The notes beneath the pieces were generated by a model. It was not told the origin of the DNA, did no database searches, and saw only the letters and a list, made by a program, of their open reading frames with translations. Shown here one piece after another: positions 1-8,879 of a stretch of DNA of 64,000 nucleotides. Position 1 is the first letter of the stretch. Every line of letters starts with the position of its first letter. The stretch comes from CAYRTV01 sp964505785. GTDB taxonomy: Bacteria; Acidobacteriota; Aminicenantia; Aminicenantales; Aminicenantaceae. The DNA is taken from NCBI GenBank assembly GCA_964505785.1, contig CAZDJZ010000003.1, positions 62,001 to 126,000 on the forward strand, written 5' to 3'. Position numbers and translations under genes: made by a program.

Positions 1-1
1 T

Positions 2-268
2 CTGATCAATAAGTCGCAGCTGTTCGTAGGCCCCGACAGCGGTCCAATGCATATCGCCGCCACGACCAATACTCCCATTATCGCATATTTCGGGCCGACC
101 CTTCCTGCTCATTTTTCCCCCTGGCAGGCCCGCTGCACTATTCTCCAGACCCGGACCGAATGCCGCCCCTGTCCCCAAAGAGATTGCATCCACGGCGATT
201 ACCGCTGCCTCCGGTCTATTTCCGCTGAAGACGTCTTTCAATCCTGCCTGAAGTATCTTGAATCTTAA
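2..268 (+). CDS. Glycosyltransferase family 9 (heptosyltransferase type), C-terminal fragment
   Basis: The frame is open from the left edge of the window, so only the last 88 residues are seen. They hold the family-9 motif FVGPDSGPMHIA (fragment residues 8-19) and the following AYFGPT strand, which in ADP-heptose:LPS heptosyltransferases form part of the nucleotide-sugar-binding C-terminal domain. A Cys-rich stretch (C-R-P-C-P-Q-R-D-C) follows, as in many family-9 enzymes. The enzyme would add heptose or a related sugar to the LPS core at the inner membrane. The neighbours, an O-antigen ligase and hldA, fit this role. An internal ATG at 47 is not the start. Which heptosyltransferase it is cannot be told. 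Confidence 0.85.
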   Translation: MINKSQLFVGPDSGPMHIAATTNTPIIAYFGPTLPAHFSPWQARCTILQTRTECRPCPQRDCIHGDYRCLRSISAEDVFQSCLKYLES

Positions 269-270
269 AT

Positions 271-418
271 TAACGACCTTATTCAGCAGAAACACGAAGT
301 TTCATGCAGTCAATTCTTATTCCACAATTCATGGTTATTGCTTTTTGCCGTTCGCGTTTTGCGTTTTACGATTCACAGTCCCAGCGGTCCGCAACATGTT
401 ATGAATAATCCGGCCGGA
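271..418. repeat. Degenerate copy of the terminal-inverted-repeat element
   Basis: The gap between the glycosyltransferase end and the ligase promoter has no gene. Its right side reads TGTTATGAATAATCCGG (about 401-417), close to the right terminus of the element seen intact elsewhere. A weak left end (TAACGACCTTATTCA, about 274-288) may be the partner. The interior is not clearly related to the full copies. Confidence 0.35.
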
Positions 419-422
419 GTAT

Positions 423-451
423 TTGAACTTTTTTGACACTTATTATATCAT
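423..451 (+). promoter_or_regulatory. Predicted sigma70-type promoter for the O-antigen ligase operon
   Basis: A -35 box TTGAAC (423-428) and a -10 box TATCAT (446-451) are separated by 17 bp. The start of transcription would fall near 458, about 34 nt before the ligase start codon. An alternative TTGACA lies at 433-438, without a well-spaced -10 box. Confidence 0.5.
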
Positions 452-491
452 CGATTCGTAAACTTTCCCCAATCCGGCTCTCACAACCGGG

Positions 492-1670
492 ATGGTGAGC
501 ATGAATGAAAACGAAATAAAATCACCTGCTGTTTTATTGAGCTTTTCCCTGGCACTCTATGTTCTGTTTTCCATGCTGTCTATAACATTGAGTCAGATTT
601 TTTTAGGGATCGCTCTGGTATTCTGGGTTTATTTGCTGATACAGAAAAAGATCAGGTTTGCTTTTCCCGGTTTTTTTTGGGGGCTGCTCGCATACAGCGT
701 CCTTACCTTGCTGTCTTCAGCCATGTCGCATAATCCCGCCGTGAGCTTTGCCGATTCCCGGGAACTGCTGCTTTTCCTTGTGGTCCCGATGGCCTTTACC
801 GGCTTTTGGGACCGGACGCATTTCACACGGGTTAAAACGGCATTGCTGGCCAGCGGTTCCATCAGCATCGTTTTCTCCCTCCTTTATTTCATTTTAAAGG
901 CCCAGCCCGGTGAACGTATCCGGGGTTTTATGGGCCATTACATGACTCAGGCCGGGCTTCTCCTCCTCTTCTGTGCCGTTGCTCTCAGCTTATTTCTTTT
1001 CAATAAAAATAAAATACGGTTTGCCTGGGGAGCCGGTTTTGTCCTGGCTTCTATTGCTTTGATATTAACCTTGACACGTAACGCCTGGATCGGCATAGCG
1101 GTTGTGGTTTTCATCCTGCTTCTCCTTTATAAGCCAAAAACTCTTCTCTTGCTTCCGGTGGCTGCCGGCTTGATCTACATGGTCAGCCCCTCCCATGTCA
1201 GAGAACGTGCACTCAGCATTTTCAGTACCCAAAGCTATTCCAATGCATTGCGTATTGAATATATCAAAACCGGAGCGGAAATTATTCAGGATTATCCCTT
1301 TTTCGGAACCGGTCCGAATACCGTTCATGTTATTTTCCAAAGGCCGGAATATAATCTCTCTGGTGACGCCCGCCAAAATGTTCACTTGCATAATAACCTT
1401 ATCCAAATCGCCGCTGAAAGGGGAATGCCCACTCTGTTTGCCTGGCTCACATTCCTGGTCTGGGCCTTTATTTCTTTAGTCAAGCTTCTTAAAAATAAAA
1501 ATCAAGAGCTCTTCCCCTTAACAGCTGCCGCCCTTGCCTCTCTTTTAGCCATATTTACCGCAGGCCTATTCGAATACAATTTTGGGGATGCTGAAGTGGT
1601 GACTCTTTTTCTTTTTATATTGGCTTTACCTTTCAGCCGGGAGCGCGTCCTCAAAGAATCGCAAGGATGA
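492..1670 (+). CDS. O-antigen ligase family membrane protein (Wzy/WaaL type)
   Basis: 392 residues with about ten hydrophobic segments. A large loop near residues 255-310 carries the family pattern: a Pro-Phe-Phe-Gly-Thr-Gly-Pro-Asn motif (after DYP, about 273) and then NVHLHNN, where the conserved His-Asn is typical of O-antigen ligases and polymerases (PF04932). Such proteins transfer or polymerise undecaprenyl-linked glycans in the inner membrane. Ligase and polymerase cannot be told apart by sequence. The start is uncertain between ATG 492 and ATG 501; neither has a strong ribosome-binding site. The gene overlaps the next by 4 nt, so translation is probably coupled. Confidence 0.85.
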   Translation: MVSMNENEIKSPAVLLSFSLALYVLFSMLSITLSQIFLGIALVFWVYLLIQKKIRFAFPGFFWGLLAYSVLTLLSSAMSHNPAVSFADSRELLLFLVVPMAFTGFWDRTHFTRVKTALLASGSISIVFSLLYFILKAQPGERIRGFMGHYMTQAGLLLLFCAVALSLFLFNKNKIRFAWGAGFVLASIALILTLTRNAWIGIAVVVFILLLLYKPKTLLLLPVAAGLIYMVSPSHVRERALSIFSTQSYSNALRIEYIKTGAEIIQDYPFFGTGPNTVHVIFQRPEYNLSGDARQNVHLHNNLIQIAAERGMPTLFAWLTFLVWAFISLVKLLKNKNQELFPLTAAALASLLAIFTAGLFEYNFGDAEVVTLFLFILALPFSRERVLKESQG

Positions 1671-2797
1671 AAAAAAACCAAATATCCCGCTGGATAAAAA
1701 TTTCACTGCTTTCGGTTCTTGGTGTATATTTGGTTTGGCTGGTCTGCCAAACTCTGAATTATTCTCCTCCAGAAGATCATTCATTCCGGATTTCAAACGA
1801 AGTCATCGGAATTTTTCATGTTCACTCCCATTTTTCCGATGGGAAAAAAGATTTGAATTTCATAGCTGCCGCTGCCGCCCGCAGCGGGGCGGATTTTTTA
1901 ATTCTAACTGATCATGGGAATCCCAATCTCGAGAGTCAGCAGGCCTCCGGATTCAAGTCAGGTGTCCTTATCCTTGGGGAAAGCGAGCTGTCCCTTAATC
2001 GGGGGCATCTTGTCGCCATTGCTATTCAGCCGCCTTTTCTGCCTTTGTCCCGGTCCGCCGGAGAAGCCGCCGTTCAAATCAAACAAAGGCAGGGATTTTC
2101 CGTCATTGCCCATCCCTATTCAAAAAACCGTTGGAGTTGGGGAGACAGCGATCAATATTCCGGAATGGAGATTATTAACGCCGATTCCATGTTTAGATCC
2201 AGTTTTCCCGGGATTATCCCTTATCTTCCTTTCTTGCTGTTCAAACCTGAGATCACCGCCATCAAAATACTTCATCCCCCCCTGGCCAACTTGAAAAAAT
2301 GGGATGACATTAACCGGCGCCGGCCTTTTTATGGCTATTATGCCACGGATGCACATATGTTTTATCGGCCTTTATTTTCCTTAATGCGTCTGCATGTCCC
2401 TCTGAATGAAGAACCGGCTGCAGATTTTCAAAGCGCCGCAAGCCAGGTTTATTCCGCCCTTGCGCAAGGCCGGTTCTATAACGGCATCGACGGGGCCTCA
2501 GACACCTCCGGGTTCAGGTTTTGGGGAGAGGAGGGAAACCGGCATATCCCCATGGGCTCCTCCGCTGGATGGACACCGGAAACCATTCTGCACATTCAAT
2601 TGCCGCAGGCCAAAGTCAGCCGTCTCCGCCTCATTCATAACGGCTCCGCCATTCCTTTAAATCCCAGTGATCATCTTCAATTCAGGCCGAAAAAATCCGG
2701 ATTTTACAGGGTAGAAGTCTACCTCCAGCATCATTTTCTTTCTGAAGATTGTCCCTGGATTTTATCCAATCCCATTTTCCTGGAGAAACAGTCATGA
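1667..2797 (+). CDS. Membrane-anchored PHP-domain phosphoesterase-like protein
   Basis: 376 residues. One hydrophobic segment (about 10-28) forms an N-terminal anchor or uncleaved signal, so the rest should face the periplasm. The body is a PHP metal-dependent hydrolase fold with HVHSHFSDG (about 51-59), LTDHGN (about 80-85), a Glu in GESELS, AHPYS and YATDAH, which together supply the His/Asp/Glu metal ligands. The substrate is unknown. It lies between an O-antigen ligase and hldA with ATGA-type overlaps on both sides, which suggests a role in LPS or cell-envelope glycan metabolism. That role is inference. Cytoplasmic PHP phosphatases such as histidinol phosphatase lack the anchor. Confidence 0.8.
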   Translation: MKKNQISRWIKISLLSVLGVYLVWLVCQTLNYSPPEDHSFRISNEVIGIFHVHSHFSDGKKDLNFIAAAAARSGADFLILTDHGNPNLESQQASGFKSGVLILGESELSLNRGHLVAIAIQPPFLPLSRSAGEAAVQIKQRQGFSVIAHPYSKNRWSWGDSDQYSGMEIINADSMFRSSFPGIIPYLPFLLFKPEITAIKILHPPLANLKKWDDINRRRPFYGYYATDAHMFYRPLFSLMRLHVPLNEEPAADFQSAASQVYSALAQGRFYNGIDGASDTSGFRFWGEEGNRHIPMGSSAGWTPETILHIQLPQAKVSRLRLIHNGSAIPLNPSDHLQFRPKKSGFYRVEVYLQHHFLSEDCPWILSNPIFLEKQS

Positions 2798-3762
2798 CAT
2801 CGATGCCGACCAATAGGGCCAAGCAGATCATAAATGGATTCAAGGGTAAAAAAATTCTGGTGTTGGGCGATTTGATGCTGGACCGGTATGTTTGGGGCCA
2901 GGTCAACCGCATATCCCCCGAAGCGCCGGTTCCGGTTGTCGCTGTCAATAAAGACACATCTTGCCTAGGCGGTGCCGGTAATGTCAGCCATAATTTAAAG
3001 AGCCTTGACGCCGAACCTCTGCTTGTGGGGGTGGTTGGCAATGATTTCTCTGGTGAGTGGATCAAAAAAAACGTTTCAGACAAACGGGGAATTTTTACCC
3101 TTCCCCATCGCCCCACAACAGTCAAAACCAGAATAATCGCTCATCATCAGCAAGTGGTCCGGGTTGATTATGAAAACCGGAAAGCCATACCGTCCTCATT
3201 TAGAAAAAAAATCTTAAATTTCATCCAAAAAGAACAATATGACGGAATTGTGATTTCTGACTATAATAAAGGCATTATCAGCAAACCTCTCATGAATTCC
3301 CTGCTTGCGTATACAACGGAAAATAATATTCCAGTCTTTGCTGATCCGAAAGTAGCGAATTTCTCCATCTTCTCTCCTGTCACTTTAATTACTCCAAATC
3401 ACATTGAGACCTCGAAGGTCGTGAACCGGCCTTGTTTCAATGATGAAGACGTGGCTGCTGCCGGCCGAAAAATCTTCAGCCGCATTTCCACCCGGTATTT
3501 AATTATCAAGCGCGGTGAACAGGGGATGACAGTATTCGAGAACAATAAAGATTATTTCCATATTCCCACTATCGCCAAAGAAGTGTACGATGTTACCGGT
3601 GCCGGAGATACCGTGATTTCCGCAGCAGCGTTGGCACTTTTGTCAGGCGCAACCATCCAGGAGGCCGCCATCCTCGCCAATATTGCAGGCGGTTTAGTGG
3701 TTGGCAAAATCGGAACGGCAACCGTCAATACATCTGAACTGCTCAAAGCTTTGGAAGAATAG
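2794..3762 (+). CDS. hldA: D-glycero-beta-D-manno-heptose-7-phosphate kinase (HldE kinase domain only)
   Basis: 322 residues of the PfkB/ribokinase family, closest in pattern to the RfaE/HldE N-terminal domain: GDLMLDRYVWG near the start, the substrate loop CLGGAGNV, and the catalytic DVTGAGDT motif near residues 266-273. It phosphorylates heptose 7-phosphate at C1 in ADP-heptose synthesis. The cytidylyl/adenylyltransferase domain found fused in E. coli HldE is absent, so another gene (HldC type) must supply it. The start at 2794 is chosen because GGAG lies 8 nt upstream and the ATG overlaps the PHP stop as ATGA; the frame stays open 15 codons further upstream. It faces the convergent purF. 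Confidence 0.85.
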   Translation: MTSMPTNRAKQIINGFKGKKILVLGDLMLDRYVWGQVNRISPEAPVPVVAVNKDTSCLGGAGNVSHNLKSLDAEPLLVGVVGNDFSGEWIKKNVSDKRGIFTLPHRPTTVKTRIIAHHQQVVRVDYENRKAIPSSFRKKILNFIQKEQYDGIVISDYNKGIISKPLMNSLLAYTTENNIPVFADPKVANFSIFSPVTLITPNHIETSKVVNRPCFNDEDVAAAGRKIFSRISTRYLIIKRGEQGMTVFENNKDYFHIPTIAKEVYDVTGAGDTVISAAALALLSGATIQEAAILANIAGGLVVGKIGTATVNTSELLKALEE

Positions 3763-3819
3763 AAACAGGAAATTTAGGTTTGACTGAAGCGGTTTTAAAG
3801 TCCATAGGTAAAATAGAGT

Positions 3820-5289
3820 TCAGATGTCTAATTCAAGCTGCTTCCTGTGAATATCATCCCGTTCTTTTTCTATTTTTTCCAACACATCCGAAGTGATGTC
3901 ACCGGTAGGGTATTCTCCGCTGAAACATGCCCCGCAAAAATCCGTCAGCTCCGGATTTTCCAGGCGGACAGCTTCTTTCAGCGAAGCCAGGGATTGATAT
4001 ATAACTTTATCCGCTTTTATTTTCTTCGCCACTTGCTCGGGGTCCGAGTCAGAGGCGATAAATTCACTGACTGTCTGCATGTCAATTCCATAAACACAAG
4101 GAAACCGGAGCGGTGGAGAATAAGACGCAAAAAAGACTTTTTTTGCCCCGCATTCCCGGACCATCTCTATAATAGACCGGGATGTATTCCCACGCACGAT
4201 GCTGTCATCCACCAGCAGCACATTCCTTCCTTTGAATTCTGCAGCAATGGGGTTCAGTTTCTGCCGTATGGAGCTTTTCCTGGATTTTTCCGAAGGCATG
4301 ATAAAAGTCCGGCCGATATACCGGTTTTTTACCAGGGCTTCCCGGTAGGGAAGATTCAGCTTGCGTGCAATTTCAATCGCGGCATCCCGGGCGGAATCCG
4401 GAACAGGCACGACCACATCGATTTTAAGGTTCTGCTTTTTGATATCTTCCGCTAAAAAACGACCCAGATTGATCCGGCATTTGTAAACATTGACATCATC
4501 AATAAAAGAGTCAGGCCGTGCAAAATAAACCCATTCAAACAAGCAGGGAGTCCTGTGCCCATGTGTTAAAATCCGGGAAAACAAGCGCCGCTTTTGATCG
4601 ACAAAAAGGACTTCCCCCGGCTGCAAATCCGTGATGTCGGAAAAATTCATCAAATTTAAGCTTACGCTTTCCGAAGCAAAAGCATATTCCATTTCCAAAC
4701 CCCGTTTCCTGGTTCCGTAAACAAGGGGTTTAATCCCATAAGGATCCCGGAAAGCCACCATTCCCTGCTCCGCAATATACGCAATAACGGAATAACTTCC
4801 GCGCACTTTTTTAAAAACACCACCGACCGCTTTATAAATATCCCCCGGTTTCAAATTATGCGTGTCCTGCTTGGCTAATTCCTGCGCGAAAAGATTTAAA
4901 ATTACTTCAACATCATTATCTGAGTTGACTATCCGCCGGTATTTATTAAACAAGAGATTTTTCAATTCCTGATAATTAACCACATTTCCGTTATGGGCCA
5001 TGATGATGCCGTGCGGTGAATTAACGAAAAAAGGCTGGGCGTCTTCCCCGCCCCCGCTTCCAATAGTAGGATAACGAGTATGCCCGATACCGATTTTTCC
5101 TTTCAGCCGGCGGGCATGATCCTTATCAAAAATATCATTGACGAGGCCGTTTCCTTTTTTGGTATGAAATCGCCCGTCATAAGTGATCATGCCGGCTGCA
5201 TCCTGACCGCGATGCTGAATAGCCAATATCCCTTGATAAAGATCCTTAAATACATCTTCGTTTGCAATCAATCCGATAACACCACACAT
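3820..5289 (-). CDS. purF: Amidophosphoribosyltransferase
   Basis: 489 residues. The start at 5289 gives Met-Cys-Gly, placing the catalytic N-terminal Cys at residue 2 without a propeptide, so only the Met need be removed. An upstream in-frame extension into the next gene is not part of the protein. The class-II glutaminase domain (IQHRGQDAAG, GHTRYPT) is followed by a phosphoribosyltransferase domain with the PRPP loop VLLVDDSIVRGNTS. Cys residues in TPCLFEW, FPCVYG and DFCGACFSG match the four [4Fe-4S] ligands of the B. subtilis-type enzyme. It makes phosphoribosylamine, the first step of purine synthesis. It lies 23 nt after a sugar-nucleotide SDR gene rather than with other pur genes. Confidence 0.93.
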   Translation of the reverse strand: MCGVIGLIANEDVFKDLYQGILAIQHRGQDAAGMITYDGRFHTKKGNGLVNDIFDKDHARRLKGKIGIGHTRYPTIGSGGGEDAQPFFVNSPHGIIMAHNGNVVNYQELKNLLFNKYRRIVNSDNDVEVILNLFAQELAKQDTHNLKPGDIYKAVGGVFKKVRGSYSVIAYIAEQGMVAFRDPYGIKPLVYGTRKRGLEMEYAFASESVSLNLMNFSDITDLQPGEVLFVDQKRRLFSRILTHGHRTPCLFEWVYFARPDSFIDDVNVYKCRINLGRFLAEDIKKQNLKIDVVVPVPDSARDAAIEIARKLNLPYREALVKNRYIGRTFIMPSEKSRKSSIRQKLNPIAAEFKGRNVLLVDDSIVRGNTSRSIIEMVRECGAKKVFFASYSPPLRFPCVYGIDMQTVSEFIASDSDPEQVAKKIKADKVIYQSLASLKEAVRLENPELTDFCGACFSGEYPTGDITSDVLEKIEKERDDIHRKQLELDI

Positions 5290-5312
5290 TAGCTCAACCT
5301 TTTTTGAAAAAT

Positions 5313-6257
5313 TTATACATTTTCCCGCCAATACCGGAGCAGATCTGTCAGAGTCTTTGAGAGTGGAATGTCCGCTTCCCAGCCGGTATGATCCTTTATT
5401 TTCTGATGGCTTCCCCATAAATCAGGAATATCCACTTTGCGGAGCTTGCTCTTGTCCACTTCAATATCGATCCTGCTGGAGGAGGAATCCACCAGAATAT
5501 GAAGAATGTCTTTCAGAGCCACGGAATGCCCCCGCGCGACATTATATACTTCCCCGCTCCGTCCTCTCTCAAGTAAAGCAATATAGGCCTTGACCGTATC
5601 CCGGACATCAGAAAAATCTCTTTTCACTTCAATATTCCCGACATGGATGACAGGATCAATTTTCCTCTTTTCAACGGCGGCTATTTGGTGCGCCCAATCA
5701 GAACAGACGAAATCCGTGCCCTGTCCCGGTCCGGTATGAGGAAACGAACGGGAAACTACAATATCCAATCCTTCGATATGAGAATAAAAGCGGCAGAGCT
5801 GCTCTCCCGAGATTTTGCTGTAGGCATAGGGATTGACTGGGTCAACCAGATCGTCTTCCTGAAGCGCCCGGCCAAGCTCGCCAGTGACTCCATAAACATC
5901 GGAAGAACTGACAAAAAGCACCCGCGCACCGGGAGCTATTCTTTTTATCCCTTCTAAAACCTGAAAAGTGCCTAGAATATTGGTTTCAAGTGTCTCCCGG
6001 CGGTTCTCCCAGGAATACCCGACATTGGAAACCGCAGCCAGGTGAAATATCCAATCCGGGCTGGAGGCCTTTAATGCCGAACGAATATCCGCCTGAGAAC
6101 GGATATCCAGCCTGCAAACTCCGTCTTCACATAAAGGCTTAACTGATTCCGGTGCATCGGGATAAGTGGTTCCATAACATGTACATCCTCGGTCCCGTAA
6201 TGCCTGAAGCAGAAAACGGCCGACGAAACCTGATGCACCAGTAACAAAAACACGCAA
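5313..6257 (-). CDS. NAD-dependent epimerase/dehydratase, GDP-4-keto-6-deoxymannose reductase-like
   Basis: 314 residues, extended SDR fold. The N-terminal TGASGFVG binds the dinucleotide, and VSSSDVYG with YAYSKISGE gives the Ser-Tyr-Lys catalytic set (Tyr about 146, Lys about 150). It resembles GDP-4-dehydro-6-deoxy-D-mannose reductase (RMD), which makes GDP-D-rhamnose. The upstream partner looks like a GDP-mannose 4,6-dehydratase, and the two share blocks such as KRDF(S/T)DVRD, so they are paralogues. A GDP-fucose or other epimerase role is possible. Only one base separates it from the upstream gene, and purF follows. Confidence 0.75.
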   Translation of the reverse strand: MRVFVTGASGFVGRFLLQALRDRGCTCYGTTYPDAPESVKPLCEDGVCRLDIRSQADIRSALKASSPDWIFHLAAVSNVGYSWENRRETLETNILGTFQVLEGIKRIAPGARVLFVSSSDVYGVTGELGRALQEDDLVDPVNPYAYSKISGEQLCRFYSHIEGLDIVVSRSFPHTGPGQGTDFVCSDWAHQIAAVEKRKIDPVIHVGNIEVKRDFSDVRDTVKAYIALLERGRSGEVYNVARGHSVALKDILHILVDSSSSRIDIEVDKSKLRKVDIPDLWGSHQKIKDHTGWEADIPLSKTLTDLLRYWRENV

Positions 6258-6258
6258 T

Positions 6259-7215
6259 TTATACCCTTTCTCTCCAATAGCCCAGCAAATCTTTTAAAGA
6301 GCGTGAGAAATCGTACCGAAGCTCCCATCCTGTCACCCGGCGGAATTTACTGCTGTCCGCAAGCAGAATAGGCACGTCGGAAGGACGCAATCGATTGGGA
6401 TCCACCTCGACTTTCACCTGCGTATCCGTCATGGACAGCAGCATGTCCAGAACATCTTTGATCTTATACGTAGTCCCGCTTCCGATATTATAGACATCTC
6501 CGGGTTCTCCCTCCTCCAGACTCAGCCAGTAAGCCCGGACCATATCCCGCACATCGGTGAAATCACGCTTGGCTTCCAAGTTGCCGACATATATAACCGG
6601 CTCCCTTTTGCCGGATTCAATTTCTGCAATCTGTCTTGCAAAATTGGAACAAATAAACACTTCCCCTCTGCGCGGACCGGTATGATTAAAACCGCGGGTC
6701 CGGACAACCGGAAGGCCGTAACTCTGGAAATACTGATAAGCCAGCAGGTCTTGCGCGACTTTACTGACAGCATAAGGACTCAGCGGACGCAAAGGGTTGG
6801 TCTCTTTCATCGGGACTTCATCTTCATAAACTAAGCCGTATTCTTCACTGGACCCTGCAATTTGAATGCGGGGTTTCAACCCTAAACTCAGCAGGGATTC
6901 AAAAAGGTTAATCTGGCCGATGCTGTTTATGGCGAATGTTTCAGAGGGACATGTCCAGGAAGTTGGGACAAAACTCTGGGCTGCAAGGTGAAATATTCTA
7001 TCCGGTTTGATTTGCGCCAGACACTTTTTCAAAGATACCATATCCTTCAAATCCGCCTCCACCAGTTCCACTTTATCCTGCAAGTGAAGAATATTTTCAC
7101 GGCGGCTCCGCCATCTTATCATTCCATAAACCTGGACATCAGAATGTTCTTCCAGAATAAAATCAGCGAGGTGGCTCCCTGCGAATCCGGTAATTCCGGT
7201 GATCAAGACTTTCAT
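6259..7215 (-). CDS. GDP-mannose 4,6-dehydratase-like SDR
   Basis: 318 residues. ITGITGFAGSHL (about 5-16) is the nucleotide-binding glycine loop, YGMIRWRSRREN (about 30-41) resembles the NADP-binding RR(S/R) segment of GMD enzymes, and SPYAVSKVAQD supplies Tyr-x3-Lys. GDP-mannose 4,6-dehydratase makes GDP-4-keto-6-deoxymannose, the precursor of GDP-rhamnose, fucose or perosamine for O-antigen. At 318 residues it is shorter than classical GMD (about 350-370), so a reductase of the same family is an alternative. A strong AGGAGG precedes the ATG. A TIR element lies just upstream, between this gene and rmlB. Confidence 0.7.
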   Translation of the reverse strand: MKVLITGITGFAGSHLADFILEEHSDVQVYGMIRWRSRRENILHLQDKVELVEADLKDMVSLKKCLAQIKPDRIFHLAAQSFVPTSWTCPSETFAINSIGQINLFESLLSLGLKPRIQIAGSSEEYGLVYEDEVPMKETNPLRPLSPYAVSKVAQDLLAYQYFQSYGLPVVRTRGFNHTGPRRGEVFICSNFARQIAEIESGKREPVIYVGNLEAKRDFTDVRDMVRAYWLSLEEGEPGDVYNIGSGTTYKIKDVLDMLLSMTDTQVKVEVDPNRLRPSDVPILLADSSKFRRVTGWELRYDFSRSLKDLLGYWRERV

Positions 7216-7236
7216 TATCTTCCTCCTAAGACAAAT

Positions 7237-7304
7237 AACCTGGCCTATTCATGAAATCCTATACTCATGACTGCGGCTGTCCCGCTGGTGAATAATCCAG
7301 GATA
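7237..7304. repeat. Short TIR element between rmlB and the GMD-like gene
   Basis: The left end AACCTGGCCTATTCATG (7237-7253) and right end GGTGAATAATCCAGGATA (7287-7304) are near-perfect inverted copies enclosing about 35 bp. It belongs to the same family as the longer elements at 12913 and 39639. It lies just upstream of the ribosome-binding site of the GMD-like gene. Confidence 0.65.
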
Positions 7305-7368
7305 AGGTGATATTTTACAAAAAACGGGGACTTTTGGCTAATCTAAACGCTTCTTAAGCAATGCGGAA

Positions 7369-8397
7369 TTAACATTTGCGGTTTTTATACTGCGCCTTGT
7401 AATAAGATTGAAAATCCTGCTGCTGATGCTTGATTTTCCGCCACCAGGCGGCTTGGCTCCGGTACCAGCTGACAGTCTTCATCATACCTTGTTCAAAAGA
7501 AGTCCGGGGGCTCCACCCGAGAGCTCTTATTTTGTCACAGTCCAAAGCGTACCGGATGTCATGGCCTGGACGGTCGGAAACAAACCTGATCAAATCTTCC
7601 GGTTTATTCAGCAGTTCCAGAATTTTATGGGCGGCATCAATATTTTTGGCTGCGCAGCCGCCTCCGACATTATATATCTCTCCGGGTTCCCCCTTTTTCA
7701 GGAGAATATCCATGGCCCGGCAATGATCAAGTACATACAGCCAGTCTCTGACATTTTCGCCTTTTCCGTAAAGAGGCAGTGCCTGGTCTTCAATGGCGTT
7801 GGTAATGAATAATGGGATAAATTTTTCCGGATACTGAAACGGCCCATAATTGTTGCTGGGCCTGGTTATAATAATGGGAAGCCCATAAGTCACGACATAA
7901 GCATGCGCCATCCGGTCAGCACCGGTCTTGCTGGCTGCATAAGGGGATGATGGGTTGACCGGATCATTTTCCTTAAAAAAACCTTGGCTCCGGCTTCCGT
8001 ATACCTCATCCGTACTAACATGCAGAAATACCTCAATTTCAGACTCTCTGAGCGCTTCAAACAGAACAAAACTGCCGTAAACATCAGTAAGAACAAAATC
8101 CCCTGCATTCATAATGGACCGGTCAACATGGGTCTCGGCCGCGAAATGGACCACGGCGTCGGCCTTTTTCATCAGTTTCTTCACCAGGTCCGGGTTGCAG
8201 ACATCTCCTTTCACAAAAGAATAACGGGGATCATTTTCAATATCCCGCAAATTATCCGGGTTTCCCGCATACGTCAATTTATCCAAGTTGATGATTTGAC
8301 TGTCCGAATATTTCTCCAGCCAGTAATGAATGAAATTACTCCCGATAAATCCGCAACCGCCGGTCACCAGAAGGGTTTTTCCCGCAAGGCTGCGCAT
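7369..8397 (-). CDS. rmlB: dTDP-glucose 4,6-dehydratase
   Basis: 342 residues with the RmlB hallmarks: TGGCGFIGSNF (about 12-22), LDKLTYAGN, HFAAETHVDRSI, STDEVYGS and YAASKTGADR (Tyr-x3-Lys), then ITRPSNNYGPFQYPEKFIP. It converts dTDP-glucose to dTDP-4-keto-6-deoxyglucose with bound NAD in the cytoplasm, the second step to dTDP-rhamnose and related deoxysugars. It directly abuts the upstream RmlC-like gene, and rmlA lies beyond that, so the rmlA-C-B order points to one sugar pathway. No rmlD is in the window. Confidence 0.93.
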   Translation of the reverse strand: MRSLAGKTLLVTGGCGFIGSNFIHYWLEKYSDSQIINLDKLTYAGNPDNLRDIENDPRYSFVKGDVCNPDLVKKLMKKADAVVHFAAETHVDRSIMNAGDFVLTDVYGSFVLFEALRESEIEVFLHVSTDEVYGSRSQGFFKENDPVNPSSPYAASKTGADRMAHAYVVTYGLPIIITRPSNNYGPFQYPEKFIPLFITNAIEDQALPLYGKGENVRDWLYVLDHCRAMDILLKKGEPGEIYNVGGGCAAKNIDAAHKILELLNKPEDLIRFVSDRPGHDIRYALDCDKIRALGWSPRTSFEQGMMKTVSWYRSQAAWWRKIKHQQQDFQSYYKAQYKNRKC

Positions 8398-8853
8398 TTA
8401 ACCATCCTCCCGGATCCAGGAATAAGGAATATCGTTTTTATGGGGATGCAAGCGGTGTTCATCCGGATGCTGATAGTTATATGCCTCGGAAGGGATATTC
8501 ACGATAACAGCTTCGTATTCACTGATACACATCCAGCCGTGGTAAACGCCGGGAGGAATCCGGACCAGAAGGGGTTGATGGACACCCAAATAAAACTGAT
8601 CGACCTGCCCCTTCGTCGATGAAGATTCACGGGGATCATACAGGGCCAGCTTGATCATACCGCTGAGGCAGGCCACATAATCGGTTTGAATCTTATGCAG
8701 ATGCCACGCTTTAACCACGCTTGGGTAGGTGGTGGTCATATATACCTGTCCGAATTTTTGAAACATCTTATCGTCTCTTCGAAGAATTTCCATGAGCCGG
8801 CCCCGCTCATCCGGAATGACCTTTAATTTTTTTATTTCGACTCCGTCAATCAT
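8398..8853 (-). CDS. dTDP-4-dehydrorhamnose 3,5-epimerase-family cupin protein
   Basis: 151 residues, shorter than typical RmlC (about 180). DERGRLMEILRRDD near the N-terminus and KAWHLHKIQTDYVACLSG in the middle match the RmlC cupin, where the His of the H-x-H region and the nearby basic residue act on the keto sugar. PPGVYHGW follows. The C-terminus is rich in His and Pro (HPDEHRLHPHKND). It abuts rmlB without spacing. The short length leaves room for a related sugar isomerase (FdtA/WbtF-like 3,4-ketoisomerase or a single 3-epimerase) rather than true RmlC. Confidence 0.75.
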   Translation of the reverse strand: MIDGVEIKKLKVIPDERGRLMEILRRDDKMFQKFGQVYMTTTYPSVVKAWHLHKIQTDYVACLSGMIKLALYDPRESSSTKGQVDQFYLGVHQPLLVRIPPGVYHGWMCISEYEAVIVNIPSEAYNYQHPDEHRLHPHKNDIPYSWIREDG

Positions 8854-8879
8854 GTTATCTTCTCCTTACCATGGGTAAT

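Noticed and set aside
5290..5418. 43-residue N-terminal extension of PurF
   Set aside because: It overlaps the upstream SDR gene and would bury the catalytic Cys that must be N-terminal.
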